In this document: piece after piece, positions 34,301 through 43,741 of the stretch
Layout of the letters: each line of letters begins with the position of its first letter
Numbering within the stretch: position 1 is the stretch's first letter
Assembly: GCA_013822735.1 (NCBI GenBank)
Contig: PNKZ01000004.1
Span: 248,001-312,000 of the forward strand
DNA: 64,000 nucleotides
Direction of reading: 5' to 3'
Source of the DNA: Pirellula sp.
GTDB taxonomy: Bacteria; Planctomycetota; Planctomycetia; Pirellulales; PNKZ01
The notes under the pieces: model-generated
The model's input: the letters and a program-made list of their open reading frames with translations, nothing else
What the model was told of the DNA's origin: nothing
Database searches by the model: none
Program-made: the position numbers and the translations under genes

Positions 34301-35798
34301 CCATGAGCGATTGTTTCATCACGGTGACTCCCGTGAAGAGCCCGCGATGCACGTAAATCAAGGCGACGGCCCCGCGACGGACATGCCGGCCGTCGAAAAC
34401 GGCGAAGCGATTCAGAGTCGTCTGTTACGCGGCGGACTTTGGGTCATCTTAGGGCGAACAAGCTCGGTCGGCGTCCTCTTCATTGTGCGACTGCTGTTTG
34501 CGAGAACTCTGACTCCCGCCTCCTTCGGCGACTTGATGGAGATCATCGCGCTGATCTCCGCTCTCGCGATCATCGCGCGCGGCGGGTTGAATCAGTTACT
34601 CATACGTCTGCTGGCCGAGAACGGGATTCGAAGCCATCGAGCATCGGCGCTCGCGATCGTGAATTCTGCGTTATCCGCGTTGGCGAAACTCTCGCTCTTT
34701 GTCTCCGTTGCGGTCGCACTGCTATGGTTTTTTCTCGTCGACACCTTCTTTCCGGGAAGCGACGTCACCACACTGCCGATTGCAATCCTAATCGGAGCAA
34801 ACGTCGGCTTACTCGCTTGGCATCAAGTCTGCGGCGAAGGACTGCGCGGTCTTCATGAAATGCGGTGGGCGACCGCGTTCGCCGGACCGTCGGGCGGACC
34901 GCTATTGAACTTTGTGCTCGTGGTCCTCCTTTGCCTTGCACTAACGTTCGGCATATCGGTGTCGCTAAGCGGCGTGTTCTTCGTTCAGACGTTTGCGCTG
35001 GCGATTCTCCTTCCGATCGGAGTGGTCGTATTTCAAAGCACCGCCCGTGACCAAGACAAGAATCGAGCAACGGACTTCGCGATGCCGGCGGCTCGGCCTT
35101 TCAAAGGCTGGATGATCGCGTCGCTGCCGATCCTCGCACCGGAGCTCCTGGGCCAACTGCAACTGGCCGTTGATTTATGGCTGGCGGGGTTTCTGCTGAG
35201 CCCGAACGAGGTTGGTGTTTACGCAGCCGGGCGGCAAGTTTCACAGATCGCCACGATACCCATCAATCTTTCCGCCTTGATCCTCGTGTCATCCATCCCG
35301 GAGCTACTCGCACAAGGCAAGCAACGGCAGCTCTCGCAGCTCTTGCAACGAGTCGCGGTTGTTACGGGCGCGCTAGCCGGAGCAGTCCTGATCGCACTGT
35401 TGTGCGCCGGCCCCTGGGCAATGAGCCTCCTGTTTGGTCCGTCTTATGCCGACGGCTATGGCGCGGCCGTGGCCCTTTGTGCGGGGCAACTCATGGTGGC
35501 GCTCGCAGGCCCGGGAACAACCGCCTTGATGGTTTCCGGGCACGAAAAGTTCGCCCTAAAATCTATCGTCGCTTCGATCGCACTACAGTTGTTGCTGACG
35601 CCGATTGCCGCTTCCGCGGGCGGAATTGTCGGAATCGCCGCAGTGTCGTCGTTGGTGGTTACCATAAGAGCATTGGCGAGCAATCTCTACCTTCGCTACG
35701 TCCTGGGTGTTTTCTGCTCCGCAACGATATCCGAACTGAGAACGATCGTTAGATCGATCACATATGTCATAGCAGGCTATCCCGTACGAAGCGTTTAG
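34293..35798 (+). CDS. wzx: Wzx-type polysaccharide flippase (MATE-like MVF / RfbX family)
   Basis: The frame has 501 codons. The first 18 residues overlap the end of the transferase gene; ATG at 34347 is an alternative start. Twelve or more hydrophobic helices begin at about residue 47 (LLRGGLWVILGRTSSVGVLF). The pattern LLFARTLTPASFGDLMEIIA is typical of polysaccharide flippases. Wzx moves undecaprenol-linked repeat units across the inner membrane for polymerisation by Wzy. Its position between transferase and polymerase genes agrees. Confidence 0.9.
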   Translation: MRNHERLFHHGDSREEPAMHVNQGDGPATDMPAVENGEAIQSRLLRGGLWVILGRTSSVGVLFIVRLLFARTLTPASFGDLMEIIALISALAIIARGGLNQLLIRLLAENGIRSHRASALAIVNSALSALAKLSLFVSVAVALLWFFLVDTFFPGSDVTTLPIAILIGANVGLLAWHQVCGEGLRGLHEMRWATAFAGPSGGPLLNFVLVVLLCLALTFGISVSLSGVFFVQTFALAILLPIGVVVFQSTARDQDKNRATDFAMPAARPFKGWMIASLPILAPELLGQLQLAVDLWLAGFLLSPNEVGVYAAGRQVSQIATIPINLSALILVSSIPELLAQGKQRQLSQLLQRVAVVTGALAGAVLIALLCAGPWAMSLLFGPSYADGYGAAVALCAGQLMVALAGPGTTALMVSGHEKFALKSIVASIALQLLLTPIAASAGGIVGIAAVSSLVVTIRALASNLYLRYVLGVFCSATISELRTIVRSITYVIAGYPVRSV

Positions 35799-35958
35799 CC
35801 GTTCCGGCAGCATTCACTTAATTACCTCCCGTATCTTGTGACCCTTTGTAATCGAATCTGTCATCCACGCCCGAGACACCCACTCTAGGTCCAGCATGCC
35901 CGCTCGCCGTCACGTTTTACGTTCCGGCGCCGTGTCCTAGCGAACAGTTGCAAATCTT

Positions 35959-37368
35959 ATGATTGGAATCCTTCAAGTTATCGCGATCATCTCCATGATG
36001 ATCTTTGTTCGATGCGTCATGCGCGCCAGGGTGACGGGAACGCTCTCCGTCATCGATTTCTTCGCGGCTTTGATGCTCTTTATGTATGGACCGCTCGGTC
36101 TGTTTGACCTCATCGAACTGCCGTTGTCCGGCAATATCTCGACCGCGTCCAATCAACGGTTTCTAATCGGAATCATTGCGACGTATATCTCCCTATCCGC
36201 GGGCATATACGTCGCAAGCCAGTTCCAGGGTCCGATTCTCAGTACTGACCTCTTTTTCGATGAATCGGCGATAGAATCCGACCCGATGTCGGGAATCGGG
36301 TTTTCCTGGATGCTCGTGTTTGCCGCAGTGCTCTACGTCGTCCCGTTCTTGGTATTTCCCGGTGCGATCGGCACCATCGTCGAGAACGGACGATACGCCC
36401 TTAATAACTCGCGATATACGTATACAGAAATCCGGCGGATCCTTGCTGCCGAGTCCCCCTTTACACAGCTCACGAGTCGCACGCGATACACTTCGTCTGC
36501 GATTATCATTGCAGCGCTCGCTAATACAATCTTTTTAACCAAGCGCGCACCGTTTCTTCGTATCGCATCCGCGTTTGCGGCGATGCTTATCTTCATCGTC
36601 TGCATCGCTCAACTCAACAAATTAGCGACAATTTGCACGTTCGCCGTCATCGTCCTTTCGTATCAATACTATCAGCTCTATTCCCAATCCATAAAATTCG
36701 ACAAGGCGCTCGCGTGGCGTTTCTTCGCCTTCGGAATCGCATGTATCGCGATGTTAATGGGCTTGTATAGCCTGCAATATCGCGAACAAATACAAGCGGG
36801 CCATCGATCACTCGAGGTGATGAATGAAAGCGCCTGGTACCGAGTCGTGGCAAACCATGTTGACGGCTTGCGCCTTTGGTTTGACTTGTTTCCCAACGAG
36901 ATCGATTTCGTCGGCTTGGACAATGTTCCACTATTCAACGCTCTTACCGGAAGCGAACACATTTGCCCGCCGACCTTAGTTGCCGATGCTTACATCGGGA
37001 AATTCACGTCGTTGCAATCGGGATTTATCGGCACCGGCTACGCAACTTTCGGGTTTCCCGGCGTCATCGTAATCAGCGTCGCGGTGGGCTACCTCGTCCG
37101 TTGGCTTACGTTGTTTCAGGCAAGGCTTTGTTTGCCCGGACAGAGATGCATTTTCTCTTCCGTGATGAGCATGAATATGTATTGGTTAAGCACTTTGGAG
37201 TTCCAAACAGGACTCTTGTCCGGCGGCGCTTTGTCCGTGCCGCTCATGTTTATCGCGGGCTCCTGGTGCGGATGGGTACCTATTCGTTGGAATCTTCGAG
37301 CTTCTAACGAGTACAGCCCTGCATCGTTTCGTGTCTTGGATCCAACGCCGCTGCACGAAGGGGAATAG
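35959..37368 (+). CDS. wzy: Wzy-like oligosaccharide repeat-unit polymerase
   Basis: This 469-residue polytopic protein has about ten membrane helices and a large periplasmic loop in the second half (about residues 275-345, containing LEVMNESAWYRVVANHVDGL and VPLFNALTGSEHICPPTL). That arrangement, a big loop between late helices, is characteristic of Wzy polymerases, which are otherwise poorly conserved. It joins flipped repeat units at the outer face of the inner membrane. It follows wzx by 160 bases. The call rests on topology and locus rather than motif; the ligase-like gene at 24971 could instead be the polymerase. Confidence 0.72.
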   Translation: MIGILQVIAIISMMIFVRCVMRARVTGTLSVIDFFAALMLFMYGPLGLFDLIELPLSGNISTASNQRFLIGIIATYISLSAGIYVASQFQGPILSTDLFFDESAIESDPMSGIGFSWMLVFAAVLYVVPFLVFPGAIGTIVENGRYALNNSRYTYTEIRRILAAESPFTQLTSRTRYTSSAIIIAALANTIFLTKRAPFLRIASAFAAMLIFIVCIAQLNKLATICTFAVIVLSYQYYQLYSQSIKFDKALAWRFFAFGIACIAMLMGLYSLQYREQIQAGHRSLEVMNESAWYRVVANHVDGLRLWFDLFPNEIDFVGLDNVPLFNALTGSEHICPPTLVADAYIGKFTSLQSGFIGTGYATFGFPGVIVISVAVGYLVRWLTLFQARLCLPGQRCIFSSVMSMNMYWLSTLEFQTGLLSGGALSVPLMFIAGSWCGWVPIRWNLRASNEYSPASFRVLDPTPLHEGE

Positions 37369-37455
37369 CCTCCGGGACTTTCCTAAACCGCTTAAACGCC
37401 CCGCCGTGATCGAACAATTACGCACACATCTCATTCCACAAATCCGCAATACTAT

Positions 37456-38553
37456 ATGAAAGCAAACGGAAACGGCGCGGACATTGTGTTGGTCCAAACG
37501 GTAGTCCCTGACTATCGTCAGCCGGTAATCGACGCACTCGTAGCGGAATGGGGCGATACGTTTCACGTCTATTGCGGTGAAGAATACTTTCAACAGGACG
37601 CCAAGTCTGCAGTCAAGGCAGATGGACATGTAACGTTCGTTAACAACTTGTTCCTGCTAAACAGACGAGCGCTGTTTCAAATTGGACCAATCTTTCCGGC
37701 ATTTCGCGCTCGTTGTGCAATCGTGGAGTTCAATCCGCGCATCTTGAACACGTGGATCGTTACGGCAATGCGACGGATGTTCGGCAGGAAGACGGTGCTG
37801 TGGGGACACGCGCTCGGCAGAGGGGGAGACGACAAACTTGTGCGTCGACTCCTGCGGAAGCTTGCGCAGGTCGTTCTCGTCTATACCGAGGAAGAACGCC
37901 GCATCCTGACGACTCGTAAAACTCGATCACAAACGATCTTATCCGCTCCCAATTCCTTGTTCCGCCAAGCCGATATGATTGTCCGCGGCGATTCGCATAC
38001 CCGCAATTCGTTTATCTATGTCGGCCGAATGATCGCGAATAAGAAGCCTGCCGTGCTTTTGAAGGCCTTTGCGGTCGCACTGCCCGATCTGCCGGACGAC
38101 TGTCGGCTCTACATGATCGGCAAAGGCCCCTTACTCGATGAATTGCGCGCCCTAAGCACATCGCTCAAGATTGCAGATCGCGTCGATCTACCGGGCTATG
38201 TGTCCGATGAAGACTGCCTCGCTTATTACGAGAAGTCCATCGCAAGCGTCTCACCAGGTTATGTCGGTCTGAGCGTCACGCAAAGCCTAGGCTACGGCAT
38301 CCCGATGATTATCTCGCGTGATGAGCCGCACGCCCCGGAAATCGAAGCGATGCGAGAAGACTGGAATAGCGTTTTCTTTGCCACAGACGACGTGAACTCC
38401 CTGGCCGCCGCCATGGTGAACATGTGTAGAGACAAGGCGAGTTGGATCGCGCGCAGCAGCGAGATTTCCAACGATTGCCGATCACGATATAGCATTGAAA
38501 CGATGGTTCAAGGATTCTTTCGAGCGGCCGACATCTGCTTAGGGAGCAACTGA
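37456..38553 (+). CDS. Glycosyltransferase family 4
   Basis: This 365-residue GT-B protein has an N-terminal acceptor domain starting IVLVQTVVPDYRQPVIDAL, an opening typical of transferases in polysaccharide loci. The C-terminal donor domain has FIYVGRMIANKKPAVLLKAF, MIGKGPLLDEL, DLPGYVSDEDCLAYY and SVTQSLGYGIPMI. The usual EAMACG-type Glu is replaced by SVTQSLGYG, with Gln in the nucleotide-sugar contact region, which is a mild oddity. It probably adds one sugar of the repeat unit. The acceptor and donor are unknown. Confidence 0.87.
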   Translation: MKANGNGADIVLVQTVVPDYRQPVIDALVAEWGDTFHVYCGEEYFQQDAKSAVKADGHVTFVNNLFLLNRRALFQIGPIFPAFRARCAIVEFNPRILNTWIVTAMRRMFGRKTVLWGHALGRGGDDKLVRRLLRKLAQVVLVYTEEERRILTTRKTRSQTILSAPNSLFRQADMIVRGDSHTRNSFIYVGRMIANKKPAVLLKAFAVALPDLPDDCRLYMIGKGPLLDELRALSTSLKIADRVDLPGYVSDEDCLAYYEKSIASVSPGYVGLSVTQSLGYGIPMIISRDEPHAPEIEAMREDWNSVFFATDDVNSLAAAMVNMCRDKASWIARSSEISNDCRSRYSIETMVQGFFRAADICLGSN

Positions 38554-38648
38554 GGTTACTATTTATTAGTAATGCTTACGTGCCGTAATGATATCTGCAT
38601 TGCATCACAATTGACTTCCAAGACGTACTTGTCTTTCCGTTTTGCGCC

Positions 38649-39926
38649 ATGACTCCGGGCCCGATTATGGCACTCACTGAAGAGAAACTCGCCGAACATG
38701 ACCCCACGGTCATTGCAGCGCCTACGTCTAGCCCGGATGCGGCCATCCCTTTGCGTCGCATTTCGACGCCGTCGACTCAACCCGTTCCAGGCAAGAGCGG
38801 GTTCCGGATGAGGGAGTTGGACTTTCTGCGCGGAGTAGCGATTCTGCTGGTCCTCGGACACCACGCAATCCCTATGGACTGCGGCACTTTGGCCCCCGCG
38901 GCTTGGTTCTGGCATCGCATAGGCTGGACCGGAGTGGACTTATTCTTCGTGCTCAGCGGACTACTCGTGGGCGGTTTGCTGCTGGATGAGGTGCGGACTC
39001 ATGGCAACATTCAATTGAAGCGGTTTTATGTCCGGCGGCTCTTCAAGATATGGCCTCTATACTACATCTATCTAGTGGCGGCGACGTTGTCGAAGGTTAA
39101 TCGCGTCGACCCGCTCTCAACGACTCTTTCCACCGTCACACCGAATTATCTCCATGTACAGAATTATCTAGGCACACCGTTCAAACATACTTGGAGCTTG
39201 GCGGTGGAAGAGCACTTTTATCTGGTGCTGCCGCTTTTCCTGATCTTAATTGCCTCTCTCAATAGCAATCCAAAACACAGACTAAAAGGGCTCGTGGTGT
39301 CGATTGCATGTATCGCACTCGCTTGCTTCGCTTCGCGCCTTGTCGCGGTATGGACGGGTCCCGACTATCAAGCCTGCCACTTGTTAACTCACAACAGAGC
39401 AGACAGCTTGGCGTTAGGAGTGCTGTTGGCATACCTGCTGAGATATCACGACGGCACGCTTCGACTGTCGACAAGGTCTTCATGGAAGTGGGGCCTGACG
39501 GCGGTGCTATGCCTTTCGTGCGCGTTGTTTTTCGAACGTCGTTCGGCGATCGTAAGTTCGGGCGGATATTTGGCGATAGCAGCGGGCTATGCGATCGTCT
39601 GTCTGTTGGCGATTAAGCATCGAGACATTTACGGCAAATTGGAACGTCTCAGAATCGGGACGCCGCTGAAGTACATCGCCCTCATCGGTGCGTTGAGCTA
39701 TCCGATCTATTTGTTCCATTTCGGGCTGGGACAAATCCCCGCGAAGTGGCTTTTGAAACGAATTAACGGGCATGTTTCGCCCGAGATTGAATGGATCTTG
39801 GTGACGTCGATTTATCTAGTGTTCCTCACGTTCATTGGATTATTCTTGGCAAAGGTCACCGAGCGGCCGGTGCTCGCAATCAGAGATCGATTATTTCCGT
39901 CGCGTGGGCACATATCCGCAAAGTGA
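38649..39926 (+). CDS. Acyltransferase family 3 membrane protein (OafA/YrhL-like)
   Basis: The protein has 425 residues. The first 50 are a low-complexity cytoplasmic tail; homology starts at about residue 54 with MRELDFLRGVAILLVLGHHA, the family's N-terminal helix and conserved His. About ten helices follow, with FFVLSGLLVG, RRLFKIWPLYY and HTWSLAVEEHFYLVLPLFL, all standard for this family. These enzymes acetylate or acylate sugar hydroxyls at the inner membrane using cytoplasmic acyl donors. Here it likely decorates the exopolysaccharide. ATG at 38808 is an alternative start. Confidence 0.92.
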   Translation: MTPGPIMALTEEKLAEHDPTVIAAPTSSPDAAIPLRRISTPSTQPVPGKSGFRMRELDFLRGVAILLVLGHHAIPMDCGTLAPAAWFWHRIGWTGVDLFFVLSGLLVGGLLLDEVRTHGNIQLKRFYVRRLFKIWPLYYIYLVAATLSKVNRVDPLSTTLSTVTPNYLHVQNYLGTPFKHTWSLAVEEHFYLVLPLFLILIASLNSNPKHRLKGLVVSIACIALACFASRLVAVWTGPDYQACHLLTHNRADSLALGVLLAYLLRYHDGTLRLSTRSSWKWGLTAVLCLSCALFFERRSAIVSSGGYLAIAAGYAIVCLLAIKHRDIYGKLERLRIGTPLKYIALIGALSYPIYLFHFGLGQIPAKWLLKRINGHVSPEIEWILVTSIYLVFLTFIGLFLAKVTERPVLAIRDRLFPSRGHISAK

Positions 39927-39971
39927 CTTCCGCGGCATGGTTAGGGCAAGCAGGTATTTCTGCCGTGCCGT

Positions 39972-40730
39972 ATGAGTTTGGATGTAGAGGACTTTTTGAT
40001 GCTCGGTCTCTGTAAAAAACTTCTCGATTGCGGGCAGGTCCTCGGGCTCGAAGGCGGGCCGGCGTCGCTGATGTCGTGGAAGCCTCGATCGCTGGCGTCG
40101 TTTAAGGTTCTCACTTCGCTTAAAAGAGAGCCGATAAAGTTCAACACCATTCTCGACGGAGGCGCAAACGTCGGGCAATTTGCCCGCGCGGCACGATGGG
40201 CATATCCGGACGCTACGATTCATTGCTTTGAACCTCAGGCGGACATCGCCGATAAGTTAACCGACAATCTTCGCGATCTAAAGAATATCGAAGTGCATCG
40301 TACGGCTTTGGGCGCCAACGACGGCTCGATCGAATTTCATCGGGCCGAACAATCGCAGGAATCGTCAATCCTTCGTCGCGCACGAAATGAGTCGAACGGC
40401 GACGGCGCAACCCGCGCAGTCAACGTTCCGATCACTCGTCTCGATACATGGGCCTCTACGCGAACGCTCGTTGCGCCGATACTGCTGAAACTAGACCTGC
40501 AAGGCTACGAATTGACCGCCCTGCAAGGAGCTGAGGAACTCCTCTCCCGCACGAGCTACGTATTGAGCGAAGCTATTTTCGAGAATGAATATGAAGGGGA
40601 ACCGCCGTTCGACGAACTGTGGAGATTTCTAAGCGCGAGGAACTTCCGCTTCTTGCGTCCCGTCGCGGCCCTCCAAGATCTCTCGAAGGGCGTCGTTCAA
40701 TTCGACGCCCTGTTTAAGCGCAATGAATAA
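39972..40730 (+). CDS. FkbM-family methyltransferase
   Basis: The protein has 252 residues. SAM-binding motif I is ILDGGANVGQFARAARWAYP (about residues 59-78), followed by IHCFEPQ. The FkbM hallmark LLKLDLQGYELTALQGAEEL lies near 178-195. FkbM enzymes O-methylate sugars or polyketides. It starts 45 bases after the acyltransferase gene and is followed by a second FkbM gene, so methylation of two sugar positions in the polymer is plausible. Length and motifs are complete. Confidence 0.92.
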   Translation: MSLDVEDFLMLGLCKKLLDCGQVLGLEGGPASLMSWKPRSLASFKVLTSLKREPIKFNTILDGGANVGQFARAARWAYPDATIHCFEPQADIADKLTDNLRDLKNIEVHRTALGANDGSIEFHRAEQSQESSILRRARNESNGDGATRAVNVPITRLDTWASTRTLVAPILLKLDLQGYELTALQGAEELLSRTSYVLSEAIFENEYEGEPPFDELWRFLSARNFRFLRPVAALQDLSKGVVQFDALFKRNE

Positions 40731-40861
40731 CTCGGCGCCGTCCTCCACCCCGCGAGTGCCGGCGATCGAATAGCCGTATTCGAGTCGGCAAGCAGCCCCA
40801 ACCACGCCCGCAACGTATGCGAGCAAAATGCATAGAGCGACCTCCGAAAGCGAACCCGATT

Positions 40862-41590
40862 ATGAAACTCAAACAGATACCAGGAAAAGTTGCTAAACGG
40901 ATTTCGGCGTACGGATTCGGACTATTTGGAATTGATTCCATCACACGCGCAAAAATTACCCCGCGAAGAGACCTTCAAGAATTTGGGACTTCGTACGGCG
41001 GCTGGGTGATTCCGACCAGCATCTTCAATTCAAACTCGGTTTGCTACTGCGTCGGCTGCGGCGAAGACATCACTTTCGACCTCGGAATGATCGAGCACTT
41101 CCAGTGCGATATTCACGGGTTCGATCCTACACCGCGGGCAATTAAGCACGTAACGCGGGTTGCGGGCAATAATCCTAAGTACCACCTCCACGAGGTCGGA
41201 CTGTGGGACAAAGAGGATACCTTACAATTCTTCGTTCCCAAGAATCCCGAACATGTCTCCCACTCTCTCCTGAACCTGCAGAAGACGGAGGACTGCATCT
41301 CCGTCAAGGTGAAGAGGCTCTCGCGCTTGATGGAGGAGTTGGGCCATCAGCGGCTCGATTTGCTCAAGATTGATATCGAGGGAGCAGAGTACAAGGTGAT
41401 CGAAACGATCGTCGAAGACCGCTTGGATATCAAAGTGATATGCGTCGAATTCGACGAATGCTATCACGCGTTGGACCGGAATTACAAAAACAGAATTCAA
41501 GCGTCGGTGAATAGCCTGCTCGAAAACGGGTATTCCATGGCATGCGCGCAGGGCGACGGCAACTACACGTTCGTCAAGAACGGTAACTGA
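40862..41590 (+). CDS. FkbM-family methyltransferase (second copy, divergent)
   Basis: From ATG at 40862 the protein has 242 residues; an upstream ATG at 40817 adds 15 residues that overlap no ribosome site. SAM-binding motif I is degenerate (VCYCVGCGEDITFDLGMIEH), but IHGFDPTPRAIKHV and the family signature RLDLLKIDIEGAEYKVIETI are clear. Its sequence differs strongly from the neighbour at 39972, so the pair did not arise by recent duplication. A sugar O-methyltransferase role is inferred from context. Confidence 0.85.
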   Translation: MKLKQIPGKVAKRISAYGFGLFGIDSITRAKITPRRDLQEFGTSYGGWVIPTSIFNSNSVCYCVGCGEDITFDLGMIEHFQCDIHGFDPTPRAIKHVTRVAGNNPKYHLHEVGLWDKEDTLQFFVPKNPEHVSHSLLNLQKTEDCISVKVKRLSRLMEELGHQRLDLLKIDIEGAEYKVIETIVEDRLDIKVICVEFDECYHALDRNYKNRIQASVNSLLENGYSMACAQGDGNYTFVKNGN

Positions 41591-41726
41591 CGTCTCGCGA
41601 TTGTTCTCCGGGCCTTACATGGATTGCGGATTTCCTCCGCCGGGAGATCGCGGCTTGATTCGATTTACTCCAGTGAACCACAAGACTCACGGGAATCCGG
41701 GCGGATTTCGGACGTCGAGCGATGAA

Positions 41727-42869
41727 ATGAAACCGACAACGAAATCGTCCGCCACCGTATTCGCAAGTTGCGAAGGAATTATCAACGGTCAACTCGCGGT
41801 TACGCAGCGTGTCGTCGCCGAGCTAAAAAAACATTGCACGGTACGCATCTTGGGGTTTCGCAATTCCACCGGCGCGACCGGTACGGCCGGCATCCTGTGG
41901 AACCGGCTACTCAAAGCCTGCTCCGTAATCCAGTGCGTGACGCGGCTAGCGTTCACGCGCAAAGCGAGCAAGACGCTTTACGTACCGTTAGACGGCGGGA
42001 AGGGGCTCGGGCTCAATCTCCTCGCCGTGGCGGTCGCCAAGCTCCGCGGTTATTCGGTCGTGTTGCATCATCATAGCTATCGCTATGTCGAGGAGCGGTG
42101 CAAATACATGGCGGCGTTAGCTCGTTTGTCGGGGCCGTCCGACTACCACGTCGTGCCGTGCTGTTCGTTCGGCAGAGAGCTAAGCGAACAATACCGCAAG
42201 AAGCTGAATTGTATCGTTGTCCCGGCGAGCGTCGCTTCTATCGGCGAGGCCGTGAGCGCCGGCTCAAAGCTCGCGGGCGGCGTTCGGAAACCGCTCACGA
42301 TCGGGCACATGTCGAATCTTTCGCTCGAAAAGGGCCTCGGTCGCGTCGTCGAGACCTTCGAACTCATGTTGCAGCAGTCGATAGCCGCTCGGTTGGTGAT
42401 TGCCGGCCCCTATTGCACCGACCGGGAGCGCGAGCTGGTCGAGGGATGCGTGAATCGACATTCGGAGTACGTCGACTACCGCGGTCGAGTGTCGGGCCCA
42501 GACAAAGCGAAGTTCTTTCAAGACATCGACATCTTTCTTTTTCCCAGCAAATACAAGGATGAGTGCTGGGGCATCGTCCTCAACGAGGCGCTGGCCTACG
42601 GCTGCCCGGTCATCGCCTATGATCGCGCGTGCATTGCCCACGTCATCGGCAAAGGCGCCGGGTCGGCGATCCCCGCGAGCGAAGACTTCCCCCGGTCGGC
42701 CACGGCTCTGATCCAAAGCTGGCTCGGCGATCCGACGAGCTACGCCGCATCACGAAATGCCGCGATCAAGCGTTCCGAAGAACTAATGCGCGAATCGGAA
42801 CTATCGCTAAGTTCTCTGGTATCCGTCCTGCAAACGCCCGCCGCGCCGCCGATTTCCTTGACGCGGTAA
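41727..42869 (+). CDS. Glycosyltransferase family 4
   Basis: I chose ATG at 41727 (MKPTTKSSATVFASCEGIIN), 380 residues. The frame is open from 41601, but the added 42 residues are Pro/Gly-rich and unlike any transferase N-terminus. The N-terminal domain contains LYVPLDGGKGLGLNLLAVAV and VVLHHHSYRYVEERC. The donor domain contains HMSNLSLEKGLGRVVETFEL, LVIAGPYC, YRGRVSGPDKAKFFQDIDIF, LFPSKYKDECWGIVLNEALA and YGCPVIAY, which carries the Glu of the ExG-type donor site. It is the third transferase of the locus and the last plus-strand gene before the convergent lipoprotein gene. Confidence 0.88.
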   Translation: MKPTTKSSATVFASCEGIINGQLAVTQRVVAELKKHCTVRILGFRNSTGATGTAGILWNRLLKACSVIQCVTRLAFTRKASKTLYVPLDGGKGLGLNLLAVAVAKLRGYSVVLHHHSYRYVEERCKYMAALARLSGPSDYHVVPCCSFGRELSEQYRKKLNCIVVPASVASIGEAVSAGSKLAGGVRKPLTIGHMSNLSLEKGLGRVVETFELMLQQSIAARLVIAGPYCTDRERELVEGCVNRHSEYVDYRGRVSGPDKAKFFQDIDIFLFPSKYKDECWGIVLNEALAYGCPVIAYDRACIAHVIGKGAGSAIPASEDFPRSATALIQSWLGDPTSYAASRNAAIKRSEELMRESELSLSSLVSVLQTPAAPPISLTR

Positions 42870-42955
42870 GGACCGAAACAAGCCGCACGCCCGCCTCACC
42901 GAGGCTCGATCACTTTGGGGCTGATGCGTTGCGCACGAAAATCGGACCGTCGATA

Positions 42956-43684
42956 CTATTCGGCGGGAGGACTCGTGAAAATCGGGGCCGACGACGGCTC
43001 GTCCGATGACGTTTGCGGGGGGGCCTCAAACATCGGCTTCGCCGAGGTCGGCTTTACCGGCGTCGGTTTTGCCGGGGTCGGTTTCGAAGGCGTCGGTTTC
43101 GAAGGCGTCGGTTTTACAGGCGTCGGTGTCGCACGGGTCGGCTTTACGGGCTCAACGGGCACTACAGGCGCCACGGGCACCGGCACGGGCTCGACCGGAA
43201 CGGCTTCGTTTTGCGGGACAAGCGACGGGCTAGGTTCCGATATCGGCTGTTGAACCGTCGATGGATACGACGTGAACGTCTCGCCCATCGAATCCGTTCG
43301 CACTCCCGGGGGCAGGCAATCCGAACGCGGTCGGATTTCATGCCAACAGTTGCCGCAACGCTTCTCTGCTTCGATCATCCCCTTCTGATAGCCCGCGTAC
43401 CACTCGGAGATCGCTTTTTGTCCTTCGCAGCCCTCGTAGCACGACGACCAATACTTTTTCGGCGGCAACGTCGGGGGCTTGCAACGACGACCGGTCGAGT
43501 AGTCGAAGTAACCCTCCCGCCAACCGTCTTTGTAGTGGCAGTTCAGCATGGGCGCGTTGCCCGTGGAGATGCTTTTCCAGTACGCATCACACTTGTGGGA
43601 CTGCCTGTAGCAAAAGTCTTGCGTCGAGGCGCAGCCCACAAAGGGGAGAGCAATGGCCGACAGTAGGAAGATGCGAGTAATCAT
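42956..43684 (-). CDS. Cys-rich lipoprotein with C-terminal Lys-Pro-Thr-Pro repeats
   Basis: This 242-residue protein has a lipoprotein signal (IFLLSAIALPFVGCAS, Cys18). Residues 19-130 carry ten or so Cys and many aromatic residues (YRQSHKCDAYWKS; CYEGCEGQKAISEWYAGYQK, then GMIEAEKRCGNC). The second half is a proline-rich spacer, ending in tandem KPTP-type units at about 183-220, a stalk-like segment. It sits 57 bases downstream of the Wza-like gene on the same strand, so an outer-membrane or periplasmic role in polysaccharide export or anchoring is possible. I recognise the general style from planctomycete genomes but no characterised family. Confidence 0.78.
   Translation of the reverse strand: MITRIFLLSAIALPFVGCASTQDFCYRQSHKCDAYWKSISTGNAPMLNCHYKDGWREGYFDYSTGRRCKPPTLPPKKYWSSCYEGCEGQKAISEWYAGYQKGMIEAEKRCGNCWHEIRPRSDCLPPGVRTDSMGETFTSYPSTVQQPISEPSPSLVPQNEAVPVEPVPVPVAPVVPVEPVKPTRATPTPVKPTPSKPTPSKPTPAKPTPVKPTSAKPMFEAPPQTSSDEPSSAPIFTSPPAE
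43034..43147 (-). repeat. Tandem 15-base coding repeat
   Basis: Units of 15 bases that encode KPTPx (such as KPTPS, KPTPA, KPTPV) repeat about seven times within the lipoprotein gene. On the plus strand they read as GGCGTCGGTTT variants. Slippage here could change stalk length. Confidence 0.7.
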
Positions 43685-43741
43685 ATGTTCACAAGAGCGG
43701 CTGGAAATGATCAGTTGGTCGCGGCAATGAACTAACTAGCC

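Noticed and set aside
43034-43147. CRISPR-like short tandem repeats
   Set aside because: Units are contiguous without spacers and encode KPTP repeats in frame, so they are coding repeats.
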